From Delphinapterus leucas (lineage: Eukaryota; Chordata; Mammalia; Artiodactyla; Monodontidae): a DNA stretch of 64,000 nt. The stretch spans positions 42,729,626 through 42,793,625 of the forward strand of contig NW_022098036.1 of NCBI RefSeq assembly GCF_002288925.2, read 5' to 3'. The notes beneath the pieces were generated by a model. That model was not told the DNA's origin, ran no database searches, and saw only the letters and a list, made by a program, of their open reading frames with translations. The translations under genes and the position numbers were made by a program. Shown one piece after another: positions 23,141 through 33,746 of this stretch; the stretch's first letter is position 1; each line of letters starts with the position of its first letter.

Positions 23141-23646
23141 GCTAAGGCTGCTGCTGCCGCCACCAAGGGGCCTGTGTGCGAGCACAGGTCACTCTCCACA
23201 CCCCTCTTCCGCGGAGCCTGTGCAGCCCGCCACTGCCGGGTTCCCGGGAACCAGGGACAACTTCCCCGGGAGAACGCACGGCGGGCCTCAGGCTGGTGCA
23301 ACGTCACGCCGACCTCTGCCGCAACGTCACGCCGCCTCTGACGCCGCAGGCCCGCCCCGCACGCAGTGCCCCTCCTTCCCCCCACCCCCACCCCCGGCCT
23401 GAGTGAGCCAGAGCCCCCGAATCAGCGGCTCCTTTAACCCTGTCCTGTCTGAGCAAAAAACAGACGCCCTCCAGCGACCTACACGCAGAGGCAGGGCCAA
23501 ATCCAGAGCTGAGCTCCTGTGAGCTGTGAGAACAAAGAAGAGAAAGGGAAATCTCTCCCAGTAGCCTCAGAAGCAGCGGATTAAAGCTCCACAATCAACT
23601 TGATATACCCTGCATCTGTGGAATACCTGAATAGACAAGGAATGAT

Positions 23647-24190
23647 CCCAAATTGAAGAGGTCGAATTTAGGAGCGAGATCTATGATTTTTTTCCCTTTT
23701 CCTCTTTTTGTGAATGTGTACGTGTATGCTTCTGTGTGAGATCTTGTCTGTATACTCTTGCTTCCACCATTTGTCCTAGGGATCTATCTGTCCATGGTTT
23801 TTTAAAAAATTTTTTTTTCTCAATAATTAATTTTAATTGTAATAACTTTATTATACTTTACCTTCGTTCTTTCTTTCTTTCTTTCCTTCCTTCCTTCCCT
23901 CCTTTAGACAACGAGTCACCCCAAATTGAGGAGGTGGTCTCTGAGAGCAAGATTTATGATTTTTCCCCCTTTACCTCTTTTTGTGAAGGTGTATGTGTAT
24001 GCTTCTGTGTAAGATTTTCTCTGTATAGCTTTGCTTCCAACATTTGTCCTAAGGTTCTATCCGTCCCTTTTTTTTTTTTTCTAAATATTTTTAATTCAAT
24101 AACTATATTATACTTTATTTTATTTTTACTGTATCTTCTTTCTTTCTGTCTTTTTTCCTTCTTTCCCTCCTTCCTTCCTTCCTTCCTCCC
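23647..24190 (+). repeat. 272-bp tandem duplication in L1 5' UTR
   Basis: Unit 1 (23647-23918) and unit 2 (23919-24190) share in order 'ccaaattgaagagg' / 'ccaaattgaggagg', 'cctctttttgtgaa', 'gtgtatgcttctgtgt', 'catttgtccta' and a terminal (CTTT/CCTT) tract. Unit identity by eye is around three quarters, so the duplication predates this copy and is probably part of the family's promoter. Confidence 0.85.
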
Positions 24191-24290
24191 TCCCTCCCTC
24201 CCTCCTTTCTTTCCTTCTTTGCTTCTTTCTTCCTTCCTTCCTTTCCTCCTTTCCTTCTTTCTTTCCTCATACTTCTACTAATTCTCTCTA
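24130..24290 (+). repeat. Polypyrimidine (CTTT/CCTT/CCCT)n tract
   Basis: A long, imperfect C/T tract at the end of the second duplicated unit; a shorter one is at 23866-23905. The 181-codon plus-strand ORF across it reads as Ser/Phe/Leu/Pro runs and is not a gene. Confidence 0.9.
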
Positions 24291-24811
24291 CTTTTTCTCC
24301 CTTTTATTCTGAGCCGTGTGGATGAAAGGCTCTTGGTGCTCCAGCCAGGAGTCAGGGCTCTGCCTCTGAGGTAGGAGAGCCAACTTCAGGACACTGGTCA
24401 ACAAGAGACCTCCCAGCTCCACATAATATTAAACGGCGGAAATCTCCCAGAGACCTCCCTCATAACACCAGCACCCAGCTTCACTCAACGACCAGCAAGC
24501 CACAGTGCTAGACAACCTATGCCAAACAACTAGCAAAACATGAACACAACCCCACCCATTAGCAGAGAGGCTGCCTAAAATCATAATAAGGCCACAGACA
24601 CCCCAAAACACACCACCAGACGTGAACCTGCCCACTAAAGAGACAAGATCCAGCCTCATCCACCACAACACAGGCACTAGTCCCCTCCACCAGGAAGCCT
24701 ACACAACCCACTGGAACAACCTTAGCCACTGGAGACAGACATCAAAAACAACGGGAACTACGAACGTGCAGGCTGCAAAAAGGAGACCCCAAACACAGTA
24801 AGATAAGCAAA

Positions 24812-25705
24812 ATGAGAAGACAGAAAAACACACAGCAGATGATGGAGCAAGATAAAAATGCACCAGACCTAACAAATGAAGAGGAAATAGGCAGTCTACC
24901 TGAAAAAGAATTCAGAATAATGATAGTACGGATGATCTGAAATCTTGGAAGTAGAATGGACAAAATGCAAGAAACAGTTAACAAGGACCTAGAAGAAATA
25001 AAGATGAAACAAGCAATGATGAACAACGCAATAAATGAAATTAAAAGTACTCTAGATGGGATCAATAACAGAATAACTGAGGCAGAAGAACGGATAAGTG
25101 ACCTGGAAGATAAAATAGTGGAAATAACTACTGCAGAGCAGAATAAAGAAAAAAGAATGAAAAGAACCGAGGACAGTCTCAGAGACCTCTGGGACAACAT
25201 TAAACGCACCAACATTCGAATTATAGGGGTTCCAGAAGAAGAAGAGAAAAAGAAAGGGACTGAGAAAATATTTGAAGAGATTATAGTTGAAAACTTCCCT
25301 AATATGGGAAAGGAAATAGTTAATCAAGTCCAGGAAGCACAGAGAGTCCCATACAGGATAAATACAAGGAGAAATACGCCAAGACACATATTAATCAAAC
25401 TGTCAAAAATTAAATACAAAGAAAGCATATTAAAAGCAGCAAGGGAAAAACAACAAATAACACACAAGGGAATCCCCATAAGGTTAAAAGCTGATCTCTC
25501 AGCAGAAACCCTACAAGCCAGAAGGGAGTGGCAGGACATACTGAAAGTGATGAAGGAGAAAAACCTGCAACCAAGACTACTCTACCCAGCAAGGATCTCA
25601 TTCAGATTTGATGGAGAAATTAAAACCTTTACAGACAAGCAAAAGCTGAGAGAGTTCAGCACCACCAAACCAGCTTTACAACAAATGCTAAAGGAACTTC
25701 TCTAG
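24812..25705 (+). pseudogene. L1 ORF1 (RNA-binding chaperone), one nonsense codon
   Basis: L1 ORF1p is a trimeric RNA-binding chaperone that coats L1 RNA in the cytoplasm. The frame from ATG at 24812 (start MRRQKN) to the stop at 25705 is 298 codons, interrupted only by TGA at codon 43 (24938-24940). Downstream of it the frame is open for 249 codons from the ATG at 24956. A heptad-rich coiled coil spans about residues 60-115. The RRM begins near LWDNIKRTNIRIIGVPE (about 126-142). The C-terminal domain has GIPIRLKADLS (about 220-230) and ARREW (about 238-242). Length near 300 is usual for mammalian ORF1p. The TGA could be CpG decay of CGA, which is inference. Re-initiation at codon 49 would keep coiled coil and RRM but lose the N-terminal tail. 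Confidence 0.9.
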
Positions 25706-25763
25706 ACAAGGAACACAAGAGAAGGAAAAGACCTATAATAACGAACCCAAAACAATATAGAAA
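25706..25763 (+). other. L1 inter-ORF spacer
   Basis: The 58-bp spacer between ORF1 and ORF2 is A-rich. ORF2 is in a different frame from ORF1, as usual for L1, where ORF2 is translated unconventionally from the same RNA. Confidence 0.85.
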
Positions 25764-28700
25764 ATGGGAATAGGAACATACATATCGATAATTACCTTAA
25801 ATGTAAATGGACTAAATGCTCCCACCAAAAGACACAGATTGGCTGAAGGGATACAAAAACAAGACCCTTATATATGCTGTCTACAAGAGACCCACTTCAG
25901 ACCTAGAGACACATACAGACTGAAAATAAGGGGATGGAAAAAGATATTCCATGCAAATGGAAACCAAAAGAAAGCTGGAGTAGCAATTCTCATATCAGAC
26001 AAAATAGACTTTAAAATAAGGACTATTACAAGAGACAAAGAAGGACACTACATAATGATCAAGGGATCGATCCAAGAAGAAGATATAACAATTGTAAATA
26101 TTTATGCACCCAACATAGGAGCACCTCAATACATAAGGCAAATACTAACAGCCATAAAAGGGGAGATCGACAGTAACACATTCATAGTAGGGGACTTTAA
26201 CACCCCACTTTCACCCATGGACAGATCATCCAAAATGAAAATAAATAAGGAAACACAAGCTTTAAATGATACATTAAACAAGATGGACTTAATTGATATT
26301 TATAGGACACTCCATCCAAAAACAACAGAATACACATTTTTCTCAAGTGCTCATGGAACATTCTGCAGGATAGATCATATCTTGGGTCACAAATCAAGTC
26401 TTGGTAAATTTAAGAAAATTGAAATTGTATCAAGTATCTTTTCTGACCACAACGCCATGAGACTAGATATCAATTACAGGAAAAGATCTGTAAAAAATAC
26501 AAACACATGGAGGCTAAACAATACACTACTTAATAATGAAGTGATCACTGAAGAAATCAAAGAGGAAATAAAAAAATACCTAGAAGCAAATGACAATGGA
26601 GACACAACGACCCAAAACCTATGGGATGCAGCAAAAGCAGTTCTAAGGGGGAAGTTTATAGCAATACAAGCCCACCTTAAGAAGCAGGAAACATCTCGAA
26701 TAAACAACCTAACTTTGCACCTCAAGCAATTAGAGAAAGAAGAACAAAAAAACCCCAAAGCTAGCAGAAGGAAAGAAATCATAAAAATCAGGTCAGAAAT
26801 AAATGAAAAAGAAATGAAGGAAACGGTAGCAAAGATCAATAAAACTAAAAGCTGGTTCTTTGAGAAGATAAACAAAATAGATAAACCACTAGCCAGACTC
26901 ATCAAGAAAAAAAGGGAGAAGACTCAAATCAATAGAATTAGAAATGAAAAAGGAGAAGTAACAACTGACACTGCAGAAATAAAAAAAAGCATGAGAGATT
27001 ACTACAAGCAACTCTATGCCAATAAAATGGACAATCTGGAAGAAATGGACAAATTCTTAGAAATACACAACCTGCCAAGACTGAATCAGGAAGAAATAGA
27101 AAATATGAACAGACCAATCACAAGCACTGAAATTGAAACTGTGATTAAAAATCTTCCAACAAACAAAAGCCCAGGACCAGATGGCTTCACAGGTGAATTC
27201 TATCAAACATTTAGAGAAGAGCTAACACCTGTCCTTCTCAAACTCTTCCAAAATACAGCAGAGGGAGGAACACTCCTAAATTCCTTCTACGAGGCCACCA
27301 TCACCTTGATACCAAAACCAGACAAGGATGTCACAAAGAAAGAAAACTACAGGCCAATATCACTGATGAACATAGATGCAAAAATCCTCAACAAAATACT
27401 AGCAAACAGAATCCAACAGCACATTAAAAGGATCATACACCATGATCAAGTGGGGTTTATTCCAGGAATGCAAGGATTCTTCAATATACGCAAATCTATC
27501 AATGTGATAAACCATATTAACAAATTGAAGGAGAAAAACCATATGATCATCTCAATAGATGCAGAGAAAGCTTTCGACAAAATTCAACACCCATTTATGA
27601 TAAAAACCCTGCAGAAAGTAGGCATAGAGGGAACTTTCCTCAACATAATAAAGGCCATATATGACAAGCCCACAGCAAACATCATCCTCAATGGTGAAAA
27701 ACTGAAAGCATTTCCACTAAGATCAGGAACAAGACAAGGTTGCCCACTCTCACCACTCTTATTCAACATAGTTTTGGAAGTTTTAGCCACAGCAATCAGA
27801 GAAGAAAAGGAAATAAAAGGAATCCAAATTGGAAAAGAAGAAGTAAAGCTGTCACTGTTTGCAGATGACATGATACTATACATAGAGAATCCTAAAGATG
27901 CTACCAGAAAACTATTAGAGCTAATCAATGAATTTGGTAAAGTAGCAGGATACAAAGTTAATGCACAGAAATCTCTGGCATTCCTATATACTAATGATGA
28001 AAAATCTGAAAGTGAAATCAAGAAAACACTCCCATTTACCATTGCAACAAAAAGAATAAAATATCTAGGAATAAACCTACCTAAGGAGACGAAAGACCTC
28101 TATGCAGAAAATTATAAGACACTGATGAAAGAAATTAAAGATGATACAAATAGATGGAGAGATATACCATGTTCTTGGATGGGAAGAATCAACATTGTGA
28201 AAATGACTCTACTACCCAAAGCAATCTACAGATTCAATGCAATCCCTATCAAACTACCACTGGCATTTTTCACAGAACTAGAACAAAAAAATTCGCAATT
28301 TGTATGGAAACACAAAAGATCCCGAATAGCCAAAGCAATCTTGAGAACGAAAAAAGGAGCTGGAGGAATCAGGCTCCCTGACTTCAGACTATACTACAAA
28401 GCTACAGTAATCAAGACAGTATGGTACTGGCACAAAAACAGAAAGATAGATCAATGGAACAGGATAGAAAGCCCAGAGATAAACCCACGCACCTATGGAC
28501 ACCTTATCTTTGATAAAGGTGGCAGGAATGTACAGTGGAGAAAGGACAGCCTCTTCAATAAATGGTGCTGGGAAAACTGGACAGGTACATGTAAAAGTAT
28601 GAGATTAGATCACTCCCTAACACCATACACAAAAATAAGCTCAAAATGAATTAAAGACCTAAATGTAAGGCCAGAAACTATCAAACTCTTAGAGGAAAAC

Positions 28701-29582
28701 ATAGGCAGAACACTCTATGACATAAATCACAGCAAGATCCTTTCTGACCCACCTCCTAGAGTAATGGAAATAAAAACAAAAATAAACAAATGGGACCTAA
28801 TGAAACTTCAAAGCTTTTGCACAGCAAAGGAAACCATAATCAAGACCAAAAGACAACCCTCAGAATGGGAGAAAATATTTGCAAATGAAGCAAATGACAA
28901 AGGATTAATCTCCAAAATTTACAAGCAGCTCATGTAGCTCAATAACAAAAAAACAAAGAACCCAATCCAAAAATGGGCAGAAGACCTAAATAGACATTTC
29001 TCCAAAGAAGATATACAGAATGCCAACAAACACATGAAAGAATGCTCAACATCATTAATCATTAGAGAAATGCAAATCAAAACTACAATGAGATATCATC
29101 TCACACCAGTCAGAATGGCCATCATCAAAAAATCTAGAAACAATAAATGCTGGAGAGGGCGTGGAGAAAAGGGAACACTCTTGCACTGCTGGTGGGAATG
29201 TGAATTGGTTCAGCCACTATGGAGAACAGTATGGAGGTTCCTTAAAAAACTGCAAATAGAATTACCATATGACCCAGCAATCCCACTACTGGGCATATAC
29301 CCTGAGAAAACCAAAATTCAAAAAGAGTCATGTACCAAAATGTTCATTGCAGCTCTATTTACAATAGCCCGGAGATGGAAACAACCTAAGCGCCCATCAT
29401 CGGATGAATGGATAAAGAAGATGTGGCACATATATACAATGGAATATTACTCAGCCTTAAAAAGAAATGAAATTGAGCTATTTGTAATGAGATGGATAGA
29501 CCTAGAGTCTGTCATACAGAGTGAAGTAAGTCAGAAAGAAAAAGACAAATACCGTATGCTAACACATATATATGGAATTTAA
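25764..29582 (+). pseudogene. L1 ORF2 (endonuclease-reverse transcriptase), two nonsense codons
   Basis: ORF2p nicks target DNA and copies L1 RNA in place (target-primed reverse transcription). The frame is 1273 codons including the final TAA, the expected size. It is open to codon 961, then has TGA at codon 962 (28647-28649; Trp in related copies) and TAG at codon 1058 (28935-28937; Gln in the older copy). APE-like endonuclease: N13, E42, Y114, D144, N146, D204, S227, D228 and H229, all one less than the human positions. Reverse transcriptase: D599 in [21 protein letters not shown], and F699-A700-D701-D702 in FADDMILY. C-terminal zinc knuckle: CWRGRGEKG...HCWWEC, in which the second Cys (codon 1133, 29160-29162) is Arg. 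The product from the first start would stop after the RT domain. A defective copy. Confidence 0.93.
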
Positions 29583-29963
29583 GGGGAAAAAAATGTCATG
29601 AAGAACCTAGGGGTAAGACAGGAATAAAGACGCAGACCTACTGGAGAACGGACTTGAGGATATGGGGAGGGGGAAGGGTGAGCTTTGACAGGGCGAGAGA
29701 GAGTCATGGACATATACACACTAACAAACGTAGTAAGGTAGATAGCTAGGGGGAAGCAGCCGCAAGGCACAGGGATATTAGCTCGGTGCTTTGTGACAGC
29801 CTGGAGGGGTGGGATAGGGAGAGTGGGAGGGAGGGAGACGCCAGAGGGAAGACATATGGGAACATATGTATATGTATAACTGATTCACTTTGTTAGAAAG
29901 CAGAAAGTCACACACCATTAGAAAGAAATTATACCCCAAAAAAGATATTTAAAAAAAAAAAAA
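29583..29963 (+). other. L1 3' UTR and poly-A tail
   Basis: The 3' UTR is G-rich in its first half ('gatatggggagggggaaggg') and ends 'ttataccccaaaaaagat' followed by a pure A run (29951-29968, merging with the target-site duplication). Where the older L1 has AATAAA (30432-30437) this copy has AAAAAA (29938-29943). Another AATAAA lies upstream at 29623-29628. Confidence 0.85.
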
Positions 29964-29977
29964 AAAAAGAAATGAAA
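29964..29977. repeat. Target-site duplication of the full-length L1, right copy
   Basis: Exact repeat of 22368-22381 ('aaaaagaaatgaaa'). The interrupted L1 resumes immediately after it. Confidence 0.9.
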
Positions 29978-30477
29978 TTGAGTTGTTTGTGGTGAGGTGG
30001 ATGGACCTAGAGTCTGTCAAACAGAGTGAAGTAAATCAGAAAGAGAAAAACAAGTACCATATGGTAACACATATATATGGAATCAAAAAAAAAAAAAGGT
30101 TATGAGGAACCTAGGTGCAGGACAGGGATAAAGGTGCAGACGTAGCGAATGGACTTGAGGACATGGGGAGGGGGAAGGGTAAGCTGGGACCAAGTGAGAG
30201 AGTGGCATGGACATATATACACTATCAAATGTAAAATAGATAGCTAGTGGGAAGCAGCCGCATAGCACAGGGAGATCAGCTCGGTGCTTTGTGACCACCT
30301 AGAGGGGTGGGATAGGGAGGGTGGAAGGGAGATGCAAGAGGGAGGAGATATGGGGATATATGTATATGTATAGTTGATTCACTTTGTTATAAAGCAGACA
30401 CTAACACACCATTGTAAAGCAATTATACTCCAATAAAGATGTTAAAAACAAAAATCCATGCAAGAAAACCTTAAAAA
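29978..30477 (+). repeat. Older L1: 3' UTR segment after the nested insertion
   Basis: Resumes the ORF2 tail ('ttgagttgtttgtggtgagg') interrupted at 22381, then the 3' UTR ('gtaaaatagatagctagtgg', 'actttgttataaagcagaca'), an AATAAA signal at 30432-30437 and a decayed A-rich tail to 30477. Compared with the younger L1 3' UTR it is clearly diverged. Confidence 0.88.
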
Positions 30478-30492
30478 AAAATCTAACATATA
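30478..30492. repeat. Target-site duplication of the older L1, right copy
   Basis: 'aaaatctaacatata' matches 20634-20648 at 14 of 15 positions and closes the nested cluster. Confidence 0.75.
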
Positions 30493-32654
30493 ACCAGATA
30501 AATATATCTCATTGTTTCCCCTCCTTTCCTTCCTTCTGTAATACTATGTTCAGAGTCTTTTGAGTACCTAACATGTGTCAGACAATGTGCTAGGTAGTGG
30601 GGGAAAAATAAAAACACACATTCCTGCCCTCTGAAGCCCACAATTGAGTGAGGTTTTCCAGTGGGATTTTCTCTGTGAAGAAAATCTACAGAGTGGGTCT
30701 CCTTGTAGGCTGAATGATCCCAGGACATCAGATATCGCAATATACAGAGTTCAGTCTGTTCTGGATAACATAGCAGCCAATTGTTCTCTGTACACATTCT
30801 CTTATTCTTGGGACTGCCTACCTCTGAGAAGTTGTCCTCTCCTAAGATCTTCCACCATATGGTGGAACAGGAGAGGAGATTACATTCTGTCAGTCACCTT
30901 GGCTTTCTTCTGTTAAAGGCTTTGGTAGGAATTATTGACTACAGTGGGTTTTGAGAACGGTCCATATGGCAATGCTCTATTTTCTTCTTTTCTTCTGGGA
31001 CATAGAATTGGATGTCTGTGAAAATAAAGTCATAAAAGTCAATAGGTTAATTCTTAGGTCAAAGGAACCAATATTCTTTGTTAATTTTAGCCAGGACACG
31101 TCTATTTGAAAAATAGTGCACTAATTGAAGTTTCTTCTGCTTTTCTGTCTCATTTTTGAGAAGTCTCAGTTATAGATCATCAGTGGTCGGGGGAAACAGT
31201 AAGAAAAAGGGTTGAAATATTGACTGGAATAAGAGAAAAGAACCAACTCTGTGCTGTAACAGATACGTGGGTAGGTTAAAGAGTAGACACCTTTAGGTGC
31301 ATTCTGCCCTACTGAAACACATGTCCACAGAGCCCAGAGCGCCTCTGTGGTGAGTGAATTCCAACCAGACAGCCTCCTGGGGAAGCAGGGCCTATAAGAA
31401 TAAGCTGGCCTATTCTTATCACAGCTGCTTTAGGATATCATTTAAATTAGACAAGGACTAGTGAAGCACAGTATGGGGAAATACTGGATGTAAAAATGTG
31501 CAGCCTAGAGCATTCCCCCTACCAACCTATGGTCACTGACAGTCTGAGAGCTCAGTTCCAGGTTTTCTGACGTCTGCTTACTTTGTTAGTTACACTCCAC
31601 CCCAGGTTCTTCCTGTAGCATGCAGCACAAAGTGTTGGCTCTTCTAGGGAGTTTTGTGGGCTTGTGTGTGTGTGTGTGTGTGTGTGTTTCTATATATATA
31701 TAAAGAGTATATACACACATACATACACAATTTTAAAAATATTCAATCACTATAAATTGAGCTCAGTGATGAAGTGATGAAAGAGCGAAAGAAACAGTTC
31801 AAATACTGCTTTGAGGATGGACAACAACATGATTCTTGGGTGTCCAGAACCAGCTGTGTATTCCAAGCCTATTTCTTCCTTTTTGTCTTCTGGTAGGGAC
31901 AGCCAGTAATATACATTAGGGTATATAAAAGGGCAAAGAAAGCTCCAAAAAAATCCCTTTTGAGGTCTCTTTCCCCACCAGATTAGAGAGTAATGAAGCC
32001 ACTAGACTCAGAAACTGTGTCCTTAAACAACATCACAGCTGGGGAAGCAATTTATTATGCTTCCCTCTAGGCAATGGTGTTCACCTTGAGAAATTTAAGA
32101 CAGACAGTCCTTAAGGAGAGCAGACTCACTCCCCACAGTCTCTTCTCTCCAGAATGTGCCTCATTTTTAAAGTGCCTAGCATTGGTAATGGACAGGCAAC
32201 AGTCTTATGGTGGTAAGCAATTCTCTTTTCATAAAACTATAGAAGAAAGCCAAGGGCAGTGAGTCCCTCTCTGGATAATGTACATTATCTCATTTTTCTT
32301 AATGCGCAGTTATGTATTAGTGCCTTCTATATGGTCCTCTTTATGTAGGCAATATTGGGGATGTAGAAAATGTAGATATTGTTCCTAATATCAAGGATTT
32401 ACTTAAGCCCCCAAATTTTGGAAAACCGAGGCATACCACAGGTAAGTGAAGTAGTCAGTGTTGCTAAGTTAGAAGTGACACTTTTAAAATAAAAAGTAAC
32501 AAGAAAACACCATCAAAAACTTGAGGAATAAAACTGTGTGTTATTAAATAAATATGTAGCATTTTGGTGGTCTGATCAGTTCATCAACACTAAATATAAC
32601 TACAAATATTTTGCTGTAAACAGTGACTTGAAATAGGCAGGCAATTGGTGGGGA
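30493..32654. other. Unique sequence, no gene seen
   Basis: No gene recognised. (TG)12 is at 31663-31687, followed by a short (TA)n. A segment at about 30545-30640 ('gtacctaacatgtgtcagac') resembles an old dispersed repeat. Overlapping ORFs at 30483-30916 on both strands have no domain. Confidence 0.55.
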
Positions 32655-33746
32655 GATGCCTCCTTAGAAGAACACTCTTTGACATAAATCACAGCAAGAT
32701 CTTTTTTGACCCACCTCTTTTTTAGAGTAATGGAAATAAAAACAAAAATAAACAAATGGGACCTAATGAAACTTAAAAGCCTTTGCACAACAAAGGAAAC
32801 TATAAACAAGACAAAAAGACAACCCTCAGAATGGGAGAAAATATTTTCAAACGAATCAATGGACAAAGGATTAATCTCCAAAATATATAAACAGCTAATG
32901 CAGCGCAATATTAAAAAAACAAACAACCCAATCCAAAAATGGGCAGGAGACCTAAATAGACATATCTCCAAAGAAGACATACAGATGGCCATAAGCACAT
33001 GAAAAGATGCTCAACATCACTAATGATTAGAGAAATGCAAATCAAAACTACAATGAGGTATCACCTCACACCGGTTAGAATGGGCATCATCAGAAAATCT
33101 ACAAACAACAAATGCTGGAGAGGGTGTGGAGAAAAGGGAACCCTCTTGCACTGTTGGTGGGAATGTAAACTGATACAGCCACTATGGAGAACAGTATGGA
33201 GGTTCCTTACAAAACTAAAAATAGAATTACCATATGACCCGGCAATCCCACTACTGGGTGTATACCCAGAGAAAACCATAATTCAGAAAGACACATGCAC
33301 CCCAGTGTTCATTGGAGCACTATTTACAATAGCCAGGTCATGGAAGCAACCTAAATGCCCATTGACAGATGACTGGATAAAGAAGATGTGGTACATATAT
33401 ACAATAGAATATTACTTAGCCATGGAAAGGAATGAGATTGGGTCATTTGTAGAGACATGGATGGACCTAGAGACTGTCATACAGAGTGAAGTGGGTCAGA
33501 AAGAGAAAAACAAATATCATATGTTAACACATATATGGGGAATCTAGAAAAGTGGTACAGATGAACTGGTTGCAAGGCAGAAATGGAGACACAGATATAG
33601 AGAACAAATGTATGGACACCAAGGGGGGAAAGCGGGGGCGTGGTGGGGGGGTGGTCGTGGTGATGATGGTGGGATGAATTGGGAGATTGAGATTGACATA
33701 TATACACTAATATGTATAAAATAGATAACTAATAAGAACCTGCCGT
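32655..33746 (+). pseudogene. Partial L1 (ORF2 C-terminus and part of 3' UTR), no tail
   Basis: The start corresponds to 28706 of the full-length L1 ('agaacactctttgacataaa'). It has ORF2 C-terminal coding in two open pieces (32706-33002 and 32999-33547) that are offset by a frameshift near 33000. The zinc knuckle is intact here ([15 protein letters not shown]). The 3' UTR has a G-rich expansion (33625-33660) and stops abruptly after 'aataagaacctgccgtatag'. The remaining 3' UTR, AATAAA and poly-A are missing. It is joined directly to a much older L1 remnant. Older than the full-length copy. Confidence 0.85.

Larger units (their letters stand above)
22382..24811 (+). promoter_or_regulatory. L1 5' UTR with internal promoter
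   Basis: L1 transcription starts from an internal pol II promoter in the 5' UTR. This one is 2.43 kb. Its first 1.2 kb is GC-rich and dense in CpG (about 22640-23410), unlike everything else in the window, and would be a natural methylation target. It then becomes AT- and CT-rich. It contains a 38-bp tandem array (23046-23140), two copies of 'gcaacgtcacgccg' near 23300-23335, a 272-bp tandem duplication (23647-24190) and (CTTT/CCTT)n tracts. ORFs in it on both strands are discussed as findings and not called as genes. Confidence 0.8.
22382..29963 (+). mobile_element. Full-length cetacean L1 (LINE-1) retrotransposon
   Basis: A complete 7.58-kb LINE-1: 5' UTR (22382-24811), ORF1 (24812-25705), 58-bp spacer, ORF2 (25764-29582), 3' UTR (29583-29950) and poly-A tail. 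It is flanked by a perfect 14-bp target-site duplication and sits inside an older L1. The start 'gagagagcttgaagatggcg' is an intact 5' end. Across about 4.7 kb of coding sequence I find no frameshift, only three in-frame stops, so the insertion is recent. It cannot make full-length proteins as it stands. Presence in all individuals of the species cannot be judged from one sequence. Confidence 0.93.

Noticed and set aside
23736..24281. 181-codon plus-strand ORF
   Set aside because: Low-complexity Ser/Phe/Leu run created by the C/T tracts of the L1 5' UTR.
24742..25601. Reverse-strand ORFs of 63-157 codons in the ORF1 region
   Set aside because: Shadows of the A-rich L1 ORF1 sense strand.
26197..28042. 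Reverse-strand ORFs of 66-152 codons
   Set aside because: Shadows of L1 ORF2.
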